DNA from: Devosia psychrophila
GTDB taxonomy: Bacteria; Pseudomonadota; Alphaproteobacteria; Rhizobiales; Devosiaceae
Direction: 5' to 3'
DNA: 55,940 nt
NCBI RefSeq assembly: GCF_000971275.1
Contig: NZ_LAPV01000085.1
Span: 1 to 55,940, forward strand
Numbering within the stretch: position 1 is the stretch's first letter; every line of letters begins with the position of its first letter. The notes beneath the pieces were generated by a model. The model did not search any database. It saw only the letters and a program-made list of their open reading frames with translations, and was not told the origin of the DNA. Shown here in pieces: positions 24,358 to 33,077 of this stretch. The position numbers and the translations under genes are program-made.

Positions 24358-26820
24358 CTATTCAGCCGCCGCCTTATGCTCCGCTGCCAGCTCATCCGGC
24401 GCGAAGTCATCCACCTTCACAACGCGCTCGGTCGCCTCATCGGCCGCCCGCATGATCCCGGCCTCATTGTCGTTCAGCACGCCCGCCGCCACCGCATCGT
24501 CGATCGCATCGCGATCCAGCCGGCGCTCGATGACGCCCTTGCGCGAGGCCTTGATGAACCGTGCCTCGATTTCCTCGGCCTCGGTCACCTTGATCAACGC
24601 GTCTTCCAGCACGCCCGTCACGTCATCGGGATCGAACGACACATAGGTCCCCGTCGTCAGCCGGTCGCGGAACGCACCGGGCCGCAGCACCGAGCGCACG
24701 AAACGATAGTTCACGCTGTCGCTGGCCGGCTTGGCATGCCGCCCGAGCGGGAAGCACAGCACCCGCATCGCCACCGCAAAAATAGGATTGGGGAAGTTGG
24801 CAAACACCTCGTCAAAAGTTGCTTCCATCGCCGCAACCCGGTCGGCCATGATAGCTTCGACCAGTTCCTTGTCCTCGGCGATCTGCCCCTCGTCCTCGAA
24901 GCGGCGCAGCGTCGCCGACATCATGTAGAGGTCGCCCAGGATATCGGCCATGCGGCCACTTATCTTCTGCTTGCTCTTGAGCGCCCCGCCCAGCACCACC
25001 GTGGTCCAGTCGGCGGTCAATGCAAAAGCCTGCGAATACCGGTGCAACCGGCGATACCAATGCGCCATCGCCCCATGGTTCGGCGTCGAGGCAAAAGCGC
25101 CATTGCTCACACCATGCAGGAAGCTCGCCACGATATTGCGCAGCATGAACTTGGCATGCCCGCCGAAAGCCACGTCGAACTGGTGGAGCCCCTGCTTGCG
25201 ATCCTTGTTCTGCGCCGCCTGCACTTCCTTAAGCAGGAATGGATGCGCCCGCAGCACGCCCTGGGCAAAAGTCATCAGCGTCCGCGTCAAAATATTGGCG
25301 CCCTCGACGGTGATCGCCACGGGCAAGGCCATATAGGCGCCGAACAGGTAGTTGCCCGGGCCGTCCTGGATGGCGCGCCCACCATGTATGTCGAAGGCAT
25401 CGTCCATGCTGTCGCGCATCGCTTCGGTCGCGGTGTATTTTAGCAGGCCGGCAATCACCGCCGGGCGCTGCCCTTCATCGACCATCGACGCCGTCAGCCG
25501 CCGCGCCGCCTCGAATGTATAGGCGCGCTTGACCATCTCGCCGAGCGGCTCCGCCACGCCTTCCATGATGCCGACCGGAATACCGAACTGCCGCCGCACC
25601 CGCGCATAGGCCGACGTGGTGCGCAGCGTCTGCTTGATCGAAATCGAGCCGATAGCCGGCAGAGAAATCGCCCGCCCGGTAGAGAGACACTCCATCAACA
25701 TCCGCCACCCCTGCCCGACGTAATCCGTGCCGCCGATCAGGAACTCCATCGGCACGAACACGTCCTTGCCGCGCACCGGACCATTCATGAAAGCCTGTCG
25801 CGCCGGAAAATGCCTACGGCCAATTTCCATGCCCGGATGGTCATGCGGCACCAGCGCCAGCGTGATGCCGATATCGGTGCCACGACCCAGCAGGTTGTCC
25901 GGATCCTTGAGGATGAAGGCCAGACCGACCAGCGTCGCAATCGGCGCCAGCGTGATATAGCGCTTGTCAAAGCTGAGCTTGACCCCCAGCACGTCCTTGC
26001 CCTGATACGTGCCCTTGGTTACCACGCCGATATCGCGCATGCCGCCGGCATCCGAGCCCGAATGCACGCCGGTCAGTGCAAAGCATGGCACTTCAAGGCC
26101 CTTGGCCAGCCGGCCGAGATACTTTTCTTTCTGCTCATGCGTGCCGTATTTTTCCAGCAATTCGCCCGGCCCGAGCGAATTGGGCACCATCACCGTGATC
26201 CCAGCCGCCACCGAGCGGCTGGCGATCTTGGAGACGATCATCGACTGCGCCTGCGCCGAAAAACCAAGCCCGCCATGCTCCTTGCCGATCAGCATGCCAA
26301 GGAAACCTTCGTCCTTGAAATACTGCCAAAGCTCCGGCGACAGGTCGGCGCGATTGTTGCGAATGTCCCAGTCGTCGATCATCGAACAGGCGACGTTGGT
26401 CTGGTTGTCGAGAAACGCTTGCTCCTCGGCCGTCAGCGTCAAAGGCCGGATCGAGGTCAGCTTGCTCCAGTCGGGGCGCCCCGAAAACAGCTCGGCATCC
26501 CAGCCCACGGTCCCGGCGTCGAGCGCTTCCTGCTCGGTGCGGCTCACCTTGGGCAATATGGATTTGACGGCGCCATAGATCGGCGTGAGCAACACCACCT
26601 TGCGGATGACTGCTACGCTCAGCACCAGCATGATGGCCGCGATAACCAGGATCGTCCAGCTTCCGGCGCCCAGCCCATAGCTGATGCCGCGCTCCGGGAA
26701 ATCGATGCCGGACAGCAGCCCGATTGCCAGCGTCGCCGCGCCCCAATGCCAAAGCGGGCTTTCCCGCATCGCCAGCGTGGCAAAGACGACGAGGCTGATG
26801 GCTAGAAGCAGGAATGTCAC
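24358..26820 (-). CDS. fadE: Acyl-CoA dehydrogenase, FadE-like, membrane-associated
   Basis: 820 residues from GTG 26820, preceded by AAGGAGGGC; an ORF extension to 26859 lacks such a site. First step of fatty-acid beta-oxidation (FAD-dependent acyl-CoA to enoyl-CoA). Two N-terminal membrane helices (LLLAISLVVFATLAMRESPL and WTILVIAAIMLVLSVAVI) precede the catalytic domain with KEHGGLGFSAQAQSMIVSKI, TGVHSGSDAGGM and the flavin-contact HGGRAIQDGPGNYL. The C-terminal 250 residues are the DUF1974 extension of the FadE type. It is the first gene of the operon; a GGTTTACG palindrome lies 149 bases upstream of the start. Confidence 0.93.
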   Translation of the reverse strand: MTFLLLAISLVVFATLAMRESPLWHWGAATLAIGLLSGIDFPERGISYGLGAGSWTILVIAAIMLVLSVAVIRKVVLLTPIYGAVKSILPKVSRTEQEALDAGTVGWDAELFSGRPDWSKLTSIRPLTLTAEEQAFLDNQTNVACSMIDDWDIRNNRADLSPELWQYFKDEGFLGMLIGKEHGGLGFSAQAQSMIVSKIASRSVAAGITVMVPNSLGPGELLEKYGTHEQKEKYLGRLAKGLEVPCFALTGVHSGSDAGGMRDIGVVTKGTYQGKDVLGVKLSFDKRYITLAPIATLVGLAFILKDPDNLLGRGTDIGITLALVPHDHPGMEIGRRHFPARQAFMNGPVRGKDVFVPMEFLIGGTDYVGQGWRMLMECLSTGRAISLPAIGSISIKQTLRTTSAYARVRRQFGIPVGIMEGVAEPLGEMVKRAYTFEAARRLTASMVDEGQRPAVIAGLLKYTATEAMRDSMDDAFDIHGGRAIQDGPGNYLFGAYMALPVAITVEGANILTRTLMTFAQGVLRAHPFLLKEVQAAQNKDRKQGLHQFDVAFGGHAKFMLRNIVASFLHGVSNGAFASTPNHGAMAHWYRRLHRYSQAFALTADWTTVVLGGALKSKQKISGRMADILGDLYMMSATLRRFEDEGQIAEDKELVEAIMADRVAAMEATFDEVFANFPNPIFAVAMRVLCFPLGRHAKPASDSVNYRFVRSVLRPGAFRDRLTTGTYVSFDPDDVTGVLEDALIKVTEAEEIEARFIKASRKGVIERRLDRDAIDDAVAAGVLNDNEAGIMRAADEATERVVKVDDFAPDELAAEHKAAAE

Positions 26821-26968
26821 GGCGTGCCCTCCTTGGCGTTGCTCGCCGGGGGCAAGCAACTTGATCCCAGAACGTCAGGCCAGTCGCCGAATCGTTCGGC
26901 CGTCATTGGGTCCGCCGCGTCGGGATCATAGCGCGGGCAGTCCCCATTGTTGAAGGCGAGTTTAGCAA

Positions 26969-26988
26969 GGTTTACGTATACGTCAACC
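26969..26988 (-). promoter_or_regulatory. Palindromic operator upstream of fadE
   Basis: GGTTTACGTATACGTCAACC is a 20-base palindrome with one mismatched pair. It shares TTnACGNNNACGTCAA with the site in front of divergent fadD (27224-27239). A LiuR-like MerR regulator is encoded downstream of fadD. The match to LiuR-type sites is from memory. Confidence 0.65.
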
Positions 26989-27011
26989 TGATGTCGTTTA
27001 GGTTCGCCTTT

Positions 27012-27164
27012 ACCCTCCCCCTTGAGAGGAGGGATAGCGAGATAGGACTTAGCCCTCCGCTAAGTCCGTAATCGAGCAGGGAGGGGGTGGAGGACCATCC
27101 GCTTAACCCACGCTTGTCGATAGCGCAGAACCCCCTCCCTGACCCTCCCCTCAAGGGGGAGGGT
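27012..27164. repeat. R1 palindromic intergenic element, copy B
   Basis: The outer arms ACCCTCCCCCTTGA (27012-27025) and TCAAGGGGGAGGGT (27151-27164) are perfect. An inner inverted pair is also visible (GGACTTAG / CTAAGTCC near 27045-27068). It lies between the fadE and fadD operators in the divergent intergenic region. Confidence 0.85.
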
Positions 27165-27223
27165 GTCGACTTGAAATTCATCCACCCACCACACCCAAAA
27201 ACTTCAAGATCTCGGGCAGCCGT

Positions 27224-27239
27224 TTGACGCTAACGTCAA
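27224..27239 (+). promoter_or_regulatory. Palindromic operator upstream of fadD
   Basis: TTGACGCTAACGTCAA: six-base arms TTGACG/CGTCAA around CTAA, 69 bases before the fadD start. It has the same arms as the fadE site. TTGACG could also be a -35 element, so a bound repressor would block transcription. Confidence 0.65.
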
Positions 27240-27307
27240 GCCGTGGAATATTCCTCCGAACACAGGGCGCAAGCCCGACAGCCGAAACCCGGCACCCGGA
27301 GGAACCC

Positions 27308-29020
27308 ATGGCCACGATGATCGACACCGCCGCCCCGCTTCGCCCCTGGATCGCCAGCTATCCCGAGGGCATCAGGTGGGACACCCATATCGACACCCGG
27401 CCGGTGCATGAGCAAGTGCTCGCCGCCTGCGCCAAAAATCCGTCCGCGACTGCGCTCGATTTCCTCGGCCACACCACCAGCTTCGGCGATCTGGCCAAAA
27501 AGATCACCGCCTTCGCCGGCGCCCTGCAGCGCCAGTTCGGCGTCAAAAAGGGCAGCCGCGTTGCGATCATGCTGCCCAATACGCCCTTCTATCCCATCGC
27601 CTATTATGGCGTGCTGCGGGCCGGCGGCATCGTGGTCAATTGCAATCCGCTCTACACCGTTCACGAGCTTGCCCACATCACCTCCAATGCCGGCGCCGAT
27701 GTGATGATCACGCTCGATCTGGCCCAGATTTACGAGAAGGCCGAAAAGCTGGTGCAGGCCGGCCACATCAAATCCGTCGTGCTCTGCCACTTCCCCGACG
27801 CCCTGCCGCTGCTCAAGAAAGTCCTGTACTCGGTCGCCAAGCGCAAGGACCTGACCAGGCTCGGCGCCTCGCCGATCCGCGACCGGGTCACCAAGTTCGA
27901 AGACATGATCGCGCGTCATGACACGCCTGATGCGGTCGTCATCGACGCCAAAAAGGACATCGCCGTCCAGCAATATACCGGCGGCACCACCGGAATTCCT
28001 AAGGGCGCCCTGCTCACCCACGCCAATATCTCGGCCAATATGAGCCAGATCAACGCGTGGGGCGACGGTCTCTTCCTCCCCCGCTCCACTGTGGTCGCCG
28101 TGCTGCCGTTCTTCCACATCTTCGCCATGACGGTCTGCATGAACGTGCCGCTCAGCAACGGCACCCGCGTCGTCATGCTGCCGCGCTTCGAGCTTAAGGC
28201 GCTGCTCAACCTGTTGGCCCGCACCAAGGCCAATGTGCTGCCCGCCGTGCCCACCCTGCTCAACGCCATTGCCCGCGCCGAAAACGTCACCCCCGAGCAA
28301 CTGGCGAGCCTTGAGGTCTGCATTTCCGGCGGCGCCGCCCTGCCCGACGAAGTCCGCGCCGCCTTCGCCAAAAAATCCAAGGCCCTGCTTGCCGAAGGCT
28401 ACGGCCTCACCGAAGCCTCGCCCGTCGTTTGCTGCGCCGCCCTGCGCAAGCCCAGCAAGCCCATGTCCATCGGCCTGCCGCTCCCCGGCACCGACATCCG
28501 CTTTGTCGGCGTCGATAGCGGCAAGCTGGTCGGCATCGGCGAAGACGGCGAACTGCAGGTCAAGGGGCCACAGGTCATGCCCGGCTATTTCGATAATGAC
28601 GAGGCCACAGCCGAGGCTTTCACCGACGGCTGGTTGCGCACCGGCGACGTCGGCCACATGGATGAGGACGGCTATGTTTTCCTCGTCGATCGCATCAAGG
28701 ATCTCATCATCTGCTCGGGCTTCAACGTCTATCCGCGCATCATCGAGGAAGCGCTGATGACCCATGACGCCGTCGAGGAAACCAATGTCATCGGCGTGCC
28801 CGACGCCTATCGCGGTGAAGCGCCCGTCGCTTACGTCAAGCTCCGCGACGGTGAAACCGTCACCGAGGACGCCCTCAAGCACTTCCTCGCCGACCGCCTC
28901 AACAAGATCGAAATGCCCAAGCAAATCATCTTCAAGGACGCCCTGCCCAAGACTCTGATCGGCAAGCTGTCCAAAAAGGAACTGCGCACGGAATACGCGC
29001 AAACAAGAGCCAAGAAGTGA
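27308..29020 (+). CDS. fadD: Long-chain fatty acid--CoA ligase
   Basis: 570 residues. Activates fatty acids to acyl-CoA with ATP at the membrane face. The AMP-binding (ANL) motifs are clear: YTGGTTGIPKGALLTHAN (P-loop), VLPFFHIFAMTVC, GYGLTEASPVVC, and GWLRTGDVGHMDEDGYVFLV leading to DLIICSGFNVYPRIIEE. The final catalytic lysine is in KTLIGKLSKKELR. The ATG at 27308 follows GGAGGA; the upstream in-frame extension carries the operator and is not coding. Its stop overlaps the regulator gene (GTGA), and it is divergent from fadE, so substrate activation and the beta-oxidation operon share a control region. Confidence 0.95.
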   Translation: MATMIDTAAPLRPWIASYPEGIRWDTHIDTRPVHEQVLAACAKNPSATALDFLGHTTSFGDLAKKITAFAGALQRQFGVKKGSRVAIMLPNTPFYPIAYYGVLRAGGIVVNCNPLYTVHELAHITSNAGADVMITLDLAQIYEKAEKLVQAGHIKSVVLCHFPDALPLLKKVLYSVAKRKDLTRLGASPIRDRVTKFEDMIARHDTPDAVVIDAKKDIAVQQYTGGTTGIPKGALLTHANISANMSQINAWGDGLFLPRSTVVAVLPFFHIFAMTVCMNVPLSNGTRVVMLPRFELKALLNLLARTKANVLPAVPTLLNAIARAENVTPEQLASLEVCISGGAALPDEVRAAFAKKSKALLAEGYGLTEASPVVCCAALRKPSKPMSIGLPLPGTDIRFVGVDSGKLVGIGEDGELQVKGPQVMPGYFDNDEATAEAFTDGWLRTGDVGHMDEDGYVFLVDRIKDLIICSGFNVYPRIIEEALMTHDAVEETNVIGVPDAYRGEAPVAYVKLRDGETVTEDALKHFLADRLNKIEMPKQIIFKDALPKTLIGKLSKKELRTEYAQTRAKK

Positions 29021-29403
29021 CCCCGCAGGACAATCGCGACCTGTTCGCCATCGCCGACCTCGCACGGGAATTCGGCATCTCCACCCGCGCCATCCGCTTC
29101 TACGAAGCCAAGGGCCTGCTGGCGCCCGAGCGCGTCGGCGCCACACGAGTGTTTCGCCGCCGCGACCGCGCCCGGCTCATCCTCATCCTCCGCGGCAAAC
29201 GCCTCGGCTTCTCCCTCCGCGACATCTCCGACTACCTAAGCCTCTACGACGCCAACCGCACCCAGCAAGTCAGCCTGCTGATCGGCAAAGTCGATGAACG
29301 CCTGGCATCGCTCGAAACCCAGCTGGAAGACCTGCAGACCACCATCTCGGAGCTAAAAGAGATCAAGAAGCTGGCCGATGACCGGTTGGATAAAGCTGGT
29401 TAG
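29017..29403 (+). CDS. MerR-family regulator, LiuR-like
   Basis: 128 residues. An N-terminal winged helix (FAIADLAREFGISTRAIRFY, then EAKGLLAPERVGATRVFRRR) is followed by LILRGKRLGFSLRDISDYLS and a C-terminal dimerisation coiled coil (about 85-125). The closest remembered proteins are LiuR-type regulators, which control branched-chain amino acid and fatty-acid degradation in Proteobacteria and respond to acyl-CoA intermediates. The GTG start overlaps the fadD stop by four bases. The two TTnACG...CGTCAA palindromes nearby are its probable targets. No cysteine metal site of the metal-sensing MerR class is present. Confidence 0.85.
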   Translation: MTPQDNRDLFAIADLAREFGISTRAIRFYEAKGLLAPERVGATRVFRRRDRARLILILRGKRLGFSLRDISDYLSLYDANRTQQVSLLIGKVDERLASLETQLEDLQTTISELKEIKKLADDRLDKAG

Positions 29404-29422
29404 CTATTCGCATTGATTTTTT

Positions 29423-29438
29423 GTACGTAAGGGCGTAC
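29423..29438 (+). promoter_or_regulatory. Operator of the yefM-yoeB operon
   Basis: GTACG (29423-29427) and CGTAC (29434-29438) around TAAGGG, 22 bases before yefM. YefM repressors bind palindromes with TGTAC cores; here the left arm reads TTGTACG. TTGATT at 29413 may be the -35 element. GAGGAG precedes the yefM start. Confidence 0.6.
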
Positions 29439-29460
29439 CTGGATTGTCGAGGAGCTAAGT

Positions 29461-29715
29461 ATGCGCGCCAAGTCCATTTCTGATTTCCGCAAAAACATCG
29501 CAACGGACGTCGAAGCCGTTGTGGAAGACCACGAGCCCCTTATTGTCACCCGCACAGGTGGCAAAGAAGCAGTCGTTGTGGTGTCCCTGAAGGAATACGA
29601 ATCCTGGAAGGAAACTCTCTATCTCATGAGCACGCCCGCTAACGCTCAAGAGCTTCGCGACTCCATCGCTGAGTTGGAGGCCGGAAAAGGCGTGGAGCGA
29701 AAGCTAATTGAGTAA
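29461..29715 (+). CDS. yefM: YefM/Phd-type antitoxin
   Basis: 84 residues. The N-terminal DNA-binding fold (RAKSISDFRKNIATDVEAVV, then EDHEPLIVTRTGGKEAVVVV) and SLKEYESWKETLYLMSTPAN are the YefM family pattern. The C-terminal toxin-neutralising tail (LRDSIAELEAGKGVER) follows. It neutralises YoeB and represses the operon. The gene overlaps yoeB by eight bases. Confidence 0.92.
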   Translation: MRAKSISDFRKNIATDVEAVVEDHEPLIVTRTGGKEAVVVVSLKEYESWKETLYLMSTPANAQELRDSIAELEAGKGVERKLIE

Positions 29716-29974
29716 ACTGGTTTTCACGGAGCGCGCGTGGAAGCATTATCTCTTCTGGTACGAGACCGATAAGCGCCGCTTCAACAAGCTCAACGATCTT
29801 ATCAATGCCTGCCTTCGCGCGCCGCACGACGGCATTGGCAAACCCGAGCCATTGCTTGGGGAGTATTCGGGCTTTTGGTCGAGACGCATCGACGATGAAC
29901 ATCGCCTCGTCTATCGTATGAAAGACGATAGCCTGGAGATCATCCAGTGTCGCTTTCACTATCGCAAGACTTAA
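29708..29974 (+). CDS. yoeB: YoeB-type mRNA interferase toxin
   Basis: 88 residues, ribosome-dependent endoribonuclease of the RelE superfamily. Seen: LVFTERAWKHYLFWYETDKR, the GIGKPEPLLGEYSGFWSRRI block with the catalytic glutamate, DDEHRLVYRM with the catalytic arginine, and the terminal CRFHYRKT with His-Tyr of the active site. It starts at TTG 29708 within yefM, so its synthesis depends on antitoxin translation. The stop overlaps the convergent UVR-motif gene by four bases. Confidence 0.92.
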   Translation: MSKLVFTERAWKHYLFWYETDKRRFNKLNDLINACLRAPHDGIGKPEPLLGEYSGFWSRRIDDEHRLVYRMKDDSLEIIQCRFHYRKT

Positions 29975-30267
29975 CGCCCGCCCCGCGGCTTCACATTCTT
30001 CGTCATCAAATCCGGCTTCTTCGGCTTCACCCAGCCCTTGGGCGGCTGGCGCACGGGCACCTGCGTCCCCAATCCCATCGCCCCCGGCGGCGGCTGGCTG
30101 ACCGTTACGGTATCCGCATCGCCGGGCGCTACGGGCGCCTCGCCCTTGAGCCGCGCGATCTCGTTGCGCAACGCCGTGGCCTTCTCAAAATCCATATCTT
30201 CGGCCGCTGCCTGCATCTCTTTGCCCAGCGCCAGCAGGCGCTCGTGATTGGATCGCGATGACATCAT
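29971..30267 (-). CDS. Small UVR-motif (UvrB/UvrC-like) protein
   Basis: 98 residues. The N-terminal coiled-coil hairpin (LLALGKEMQAAAEDMDFEKA followed by TALRNEIARLK) is the UVR motif through which UvrB and UvrC interact. The rest is proline- and lysine-rich and probably disordered (VRQPPKGWVKPKKPDLM). The gene sits seven bases after the ligase stop in the same direction, so it may belong to the repair operon. A direct role in excision repair is not shown. Confidence 0.75.
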   Translation of the reverse strand: MMSSRSNHERLLALGKEMQAAAEDMDFEKATALRNEIARLKGEAPVAPGDADTVTVSQPPPGAMGLGTQVPVRQPPKGWVKPKKPDLMTKNVKPRGGR

Positions 30268-30273
30268 AGTCTC

Positions 30274-31851
30274 CTAACTGGCCGCCACAAACACAGCCAT
30301 ATCCGCCAGCGTCGCCGCTTCGCTGGCCGGCTTGTCCCATCTTATCCGGCTAATGCGCGGAAACCGCAGCGCCACGCCCGACTTGTGTCGCGTACTCTCC
30401 TGCGCCGAGTCGAACGCCACCTCGAAAACCAGTTCCTTTTTCACCTCGCGCACCGGCCCGAAAGCCTGCAGCGTATTGGCGCGGATCCATTTGTCGAGCA
30501 GCTTGAGTTCTTCGTCGGTAAACCCGAAATACGCCTTGCCGATCGGCACGATCTCATTCCCCTTCCACACGCCAAACGTATAATCGGAATAAAAACTAGA
30601 TCTCTTTCCATGCCCACGCTGCGCATACATCAGCACCGCATCCACCACATTGGGATCGCGCTTCCACTTGAACCAATAGCCTTTGGGCCGCCCCGGCACA
30701 TAGGGCGAGCCTCGCAGCTTGATCATGACACCTTCATGCCCATGCTCGTCCGCCCCCTGCCGGCGCTGCGCCGCCAGATCATCCCAATCGGCAAACGGCA
30801 GCACCTCGGAAATATCCAGCCGCGTCTGCGGATTGGCCTTCAGCCAAGCCTCCAGCCGCCGGCGCCGCTCGGTCCATTCCAGCGTCCGCACATCCTCGCG
30901 CCCGTCAAACAAAATGTCGTAGACCCGGATGAACGCCGGGCTGTCCTTAAGATGCTTGGCGCTGGCGACCTTCTTGTTCAACCGTTGCTGCAGGTCATTG
31001 AACGAACCCGGCTCGAAATCCTTACCCACCAGCAATTCGCCATCCAGCACCGCCACGCCCTGCGCATTCTCGACAATGTCGGGAAACGCGTTGGCGATAT
31101 CGTCGCCAGTCCGCGAAAACAGCGACACCGTCCCATCCCCCAGCACCAGCTGCACGCGAATCCCGTCCCACTTCCACTCCGCCGAAAAATCCTTCGGATC
31201 GAACCGCCCCAGATCCTTTTCCTCGTCGATGGGATTGCTCAGCATCAGCGGATGAAATCGCGCCGACTGGTCCACATGCGGCCGCTCCGCCTTGCCATCC
31301 AGCCACGCAAACAGATCGAGATACGGCACCTTCAAGCCGTGCCAAACCTCCTCGATCTCCTGCAAATCCTTGCCGCTCATGTCGGCCAGCGCCGTCTTGG
31401 CCAGCCGCGCCGAAACCCCTATGCGCAGCGCACCCGTCGCCAGCTTCACCACCGCCCAGCGCTCGTTGATCCCCGCCTGCGTCAGCAGCGCCGCGATCAG
31501 CTTTGGCAGTTCGGCTTTCGACGTCATATTGAACAGCTCGATCAAATCCGTCAGCGACGGCAGGTCGCTCTGTTGACCATGATGCGGCCAGATCAGCGCA
31601 ATGGTCTCGCCCAGGTCGCCCACATAATCATAGCTCATCGCAAACAGCGTCGGGTCCACCTCGCGCAGCACGATATCCTTGAGCAGCGCCGGCTTCACAT
31701 TGCGAAACGTCAGCGCGCCCGTGAGCACCGCTAGCGCAAAGCCGCGATCTGGGTCCGGTATTTCGCGGAAATACTGCGTCAGCGCCGCCAGCTTGCGCGT
31801 CCGCGACGGGGTCAGCGCCAGCAGTTCCAGCAATTGGGCAAACCGCTTCAT
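30274..31851 (-). CDS. ATP-dependent DNA ligase, bacterial LigB type
   Basis: 525 residues. An N-terminal helical DNA-binding domain (1-200) is followed by the nucleotidyltransferase core: motif I EWKWDGIRVQ with nucleophile K227, then LFSRTGDDI (motif Ia), VLDGELLV (motif III) and GVMIKLRGSPY (motif IV). An OB-fold with KWKRD (motif V) follows. It seals nicks in duplex DNA. It overlaps the upstream exonuclease gene by four bases (ATGA). The exonuclease-ligase pairing is typical of a four-gene bacterial repair cluster that also contains an Lhr-type helicase and a metallophosphoesterase; those two are absent here. Confidence 0.9.
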   Translation of the reverse strand: MKRFAQLLELLALTPSRTRKLAALTQYFREIPDPDRGFALAVLTGALTFRNVKPALLKDIVLREVDPTLFAMSYDYVGDLGETIALIWPHHGQQSDLPSLTDLIELFNMTSKAELPKLIAALLTQAGINERWAVVKLATGALRIGVSARLAKTALADMSGKDLQEIEEVWHGLKVPYLDLFAWLDGKAERPHVDQSARFHPLMLSNPIDEEKDLGRFDPKDFSAEWKWDGIRVQLVLGDGTVSLFSRTGDDIANAFPDIVENAQGVAVLDGELLVGKDFEPGSFNDLQQRLNKKVASAKHLKDSPAFIRVYDILFDGREDVRTLEWTERRRRLEAWLKANPQTRLDISEVLPFADWDDLAAQRRQGADEHGHEGVMIKLRGSPYVPGRPKGYWFKWKRDPNVVDAVLMYAQRGHGKRSSFYSDYTFGVWKGNEIVPIGKAYFGFTDEELKLLDKWIRANTLQAFGPVREVKKELVFEVAFDSAQESTRHKSGVALRFPRISRIRWDKPASEAATLADMAVFVAAS

Positions 31852-32855
31852 TCTTCCGCCCCCTCCCCGCCGTCGTCCTCAAAGCTCTGGATATTCAGCG
31901 GCTCGGCCTGCAGCCCCTGCGTCCGGCACCAGTATACCAGAGCATCCTCCCGACCATGCGTCACCCAAACGCTCTTTGCCTCGGTTTCATGGATAGTCTG
32001 CTGCAATTCGCTCCAGTCGCAATGGTCCGAAATCACCAGAGGCAATTCGACCAGCGCCTGCCGCGCCCGCTGCTTGACGCTCATCCAGCCCGAGGCCTGG
32101 CACACCACCGGATCGGGAAACCGCCGGCTCCAGCGATCGCGAATGGCCGACGGCGGCGCAATCACGATCTGCCCCGCCATCTCGGCCTTCACCGTTCCGG
32201 TGGCCGGCCGCAGATCACCCAGCGGCACTCCCAGTTCCTCATATAGCTCGCACAGCCGGATCATCGCGCCATGCAGATAGATCGGCGCATCCCACCCCGC
32301 ATCGCGCAACAGTCCGATCACCCGCTGTGCCTTGCCCAGGGCATAAGACCCAACCAGATGGCTCCGTTCCGGCTGATCCGCCACCGATTTCAGCAGCCGC
32401 GCGATCTCAAGCTTGGGATGGGGGTGCTGGAATACTGGCAGCCCGAACGTCGCCTCGGTCACCAGCAGGTCGCATTTTACCAGTTCATAGGGCTGCGAGG
32501 TCCGGTCCGGCAGCCGCTTGTAGTCACCCGTTACCACCACGCGCTGGCCCTGGCTCTCGACCAGCACCTGCGCCGATCCCAGCACATGGCCAGCCGGAAA
32601 AAACGTGATCGTCACATCGTCGATCTTCAGTGGCACGCCGAAATCCAGCGCCTCGAACCGCCCGGCGCAATCCTCGCCATAGCGAACCTTCATGATCGCG
32701 ATAGTGTCCGGCGTCGCCAGCACCGACCCATGCCCAGACCGCGCATGATCCGCATGCCCATGCGTAATGATCGCCCGCTCCCGCGGCACGCTCGGATCGA
32801 TATAGGCGTCGATAGCGCGGATATGCAGGTTGCGGTCGAGAACTTGTGTGGCCAT
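31848..32855 (-). CDS. Ligase-associated DNA exonuclease, metallo-beta-lactamase/beta-CASP fold
   Basis: 335 residues. The metal-binding motif THGHADHARSGHG is near residue 32, then FFPAGHVLGSAQVLVE, VVTGDYKR and TEATFG. A beta-CASP-like section follows, with the final histidine in VWVTHGRED. This is the SNM1/Pso2-like family annotated as ligase-associated exonuclease. It probably processes DNA ends or damaged strands before sealing by the coupled ligase. It starts at ATG 32855. Confidence 0.9.
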   Translation of the reverse strand: MATQVLDRNLHIRAIDAYIDPSVPRERAIITHGHADHARSGHGSVLATPDTIAIMKVRYGEDCAGRFEALDFGVPLKIDDVTITFFPAGHVLGSAQVLVESQGQRVVVTGDYKRLPDRTSQPYELVKCDLLVTEATFGLPVFQHPHPKLEIARLLKSVADQPERSHLVGSYALGKAQRVIGLLRDAGWDAPIYLHGAMIRLCELYEELGVPLGDLRPATGTVKAEMAGQIVIAPPSAIRDRWSRRFPDPVVCQASGWMSVKQRARQALVELPLVISDHCDWSELQQTIHETEAKSVWVTHGREDALVYWCRTQGLQAEPLNIQSFEDDGGEGAEE

Positions 32856-32938
32856 GGGCGACTGTAACGCGCTTGCTTGTCAGTGGTTCATCAGTATCCA
32901 CCCGCAGTGCCAAGCGATGTCAGCAGACCCTACTTTCT

Positions 32939-33073
32939 ATTCCTCTCCCCATTGGGGAGAGGTGGCTCGGCGCAGCCGAGACGGTGAGGGGGAATCCGAC
33001 AGTCTGATCCGGCGGAAAGAATCCCCCTCATCCGGCGCTGCGCGCCACCTTCTCCCCGATGGGGAGAAGAATA
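32939..33073. repeat. R1-type palindromic intergenic element, copy C (CTCTCCCC subtype)
   Basis: The left hairpin CCTCTCCCCATTGGGGAGAG and right hairpin TTCTCCCCGATGGGGAGAA are bounded by TATTC/GAATA. Inner segments GGGGGAAT and ATCCCCCTCA also pair. It lies in the 222-base gap between the exonuclease start and the end of the M16 peptidase gene, and ends four bases before the latter. Confidence 0.8.
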
Positions 33074-33077
33074 GTCC

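Noticed and set aside
27236..29146. 636-codon open frame opposite fadD
   Set aside because: Antisense of a high-GC gene; no motifs and no ribosome-binding site. fadD motifs are complete.
30385..31734. 449-codon open frame opposite the DNA ligase gene
   Set aside because: Arg/Gln/His-rich antisense product without any fold; ligase motifs are intact on the minus strand.
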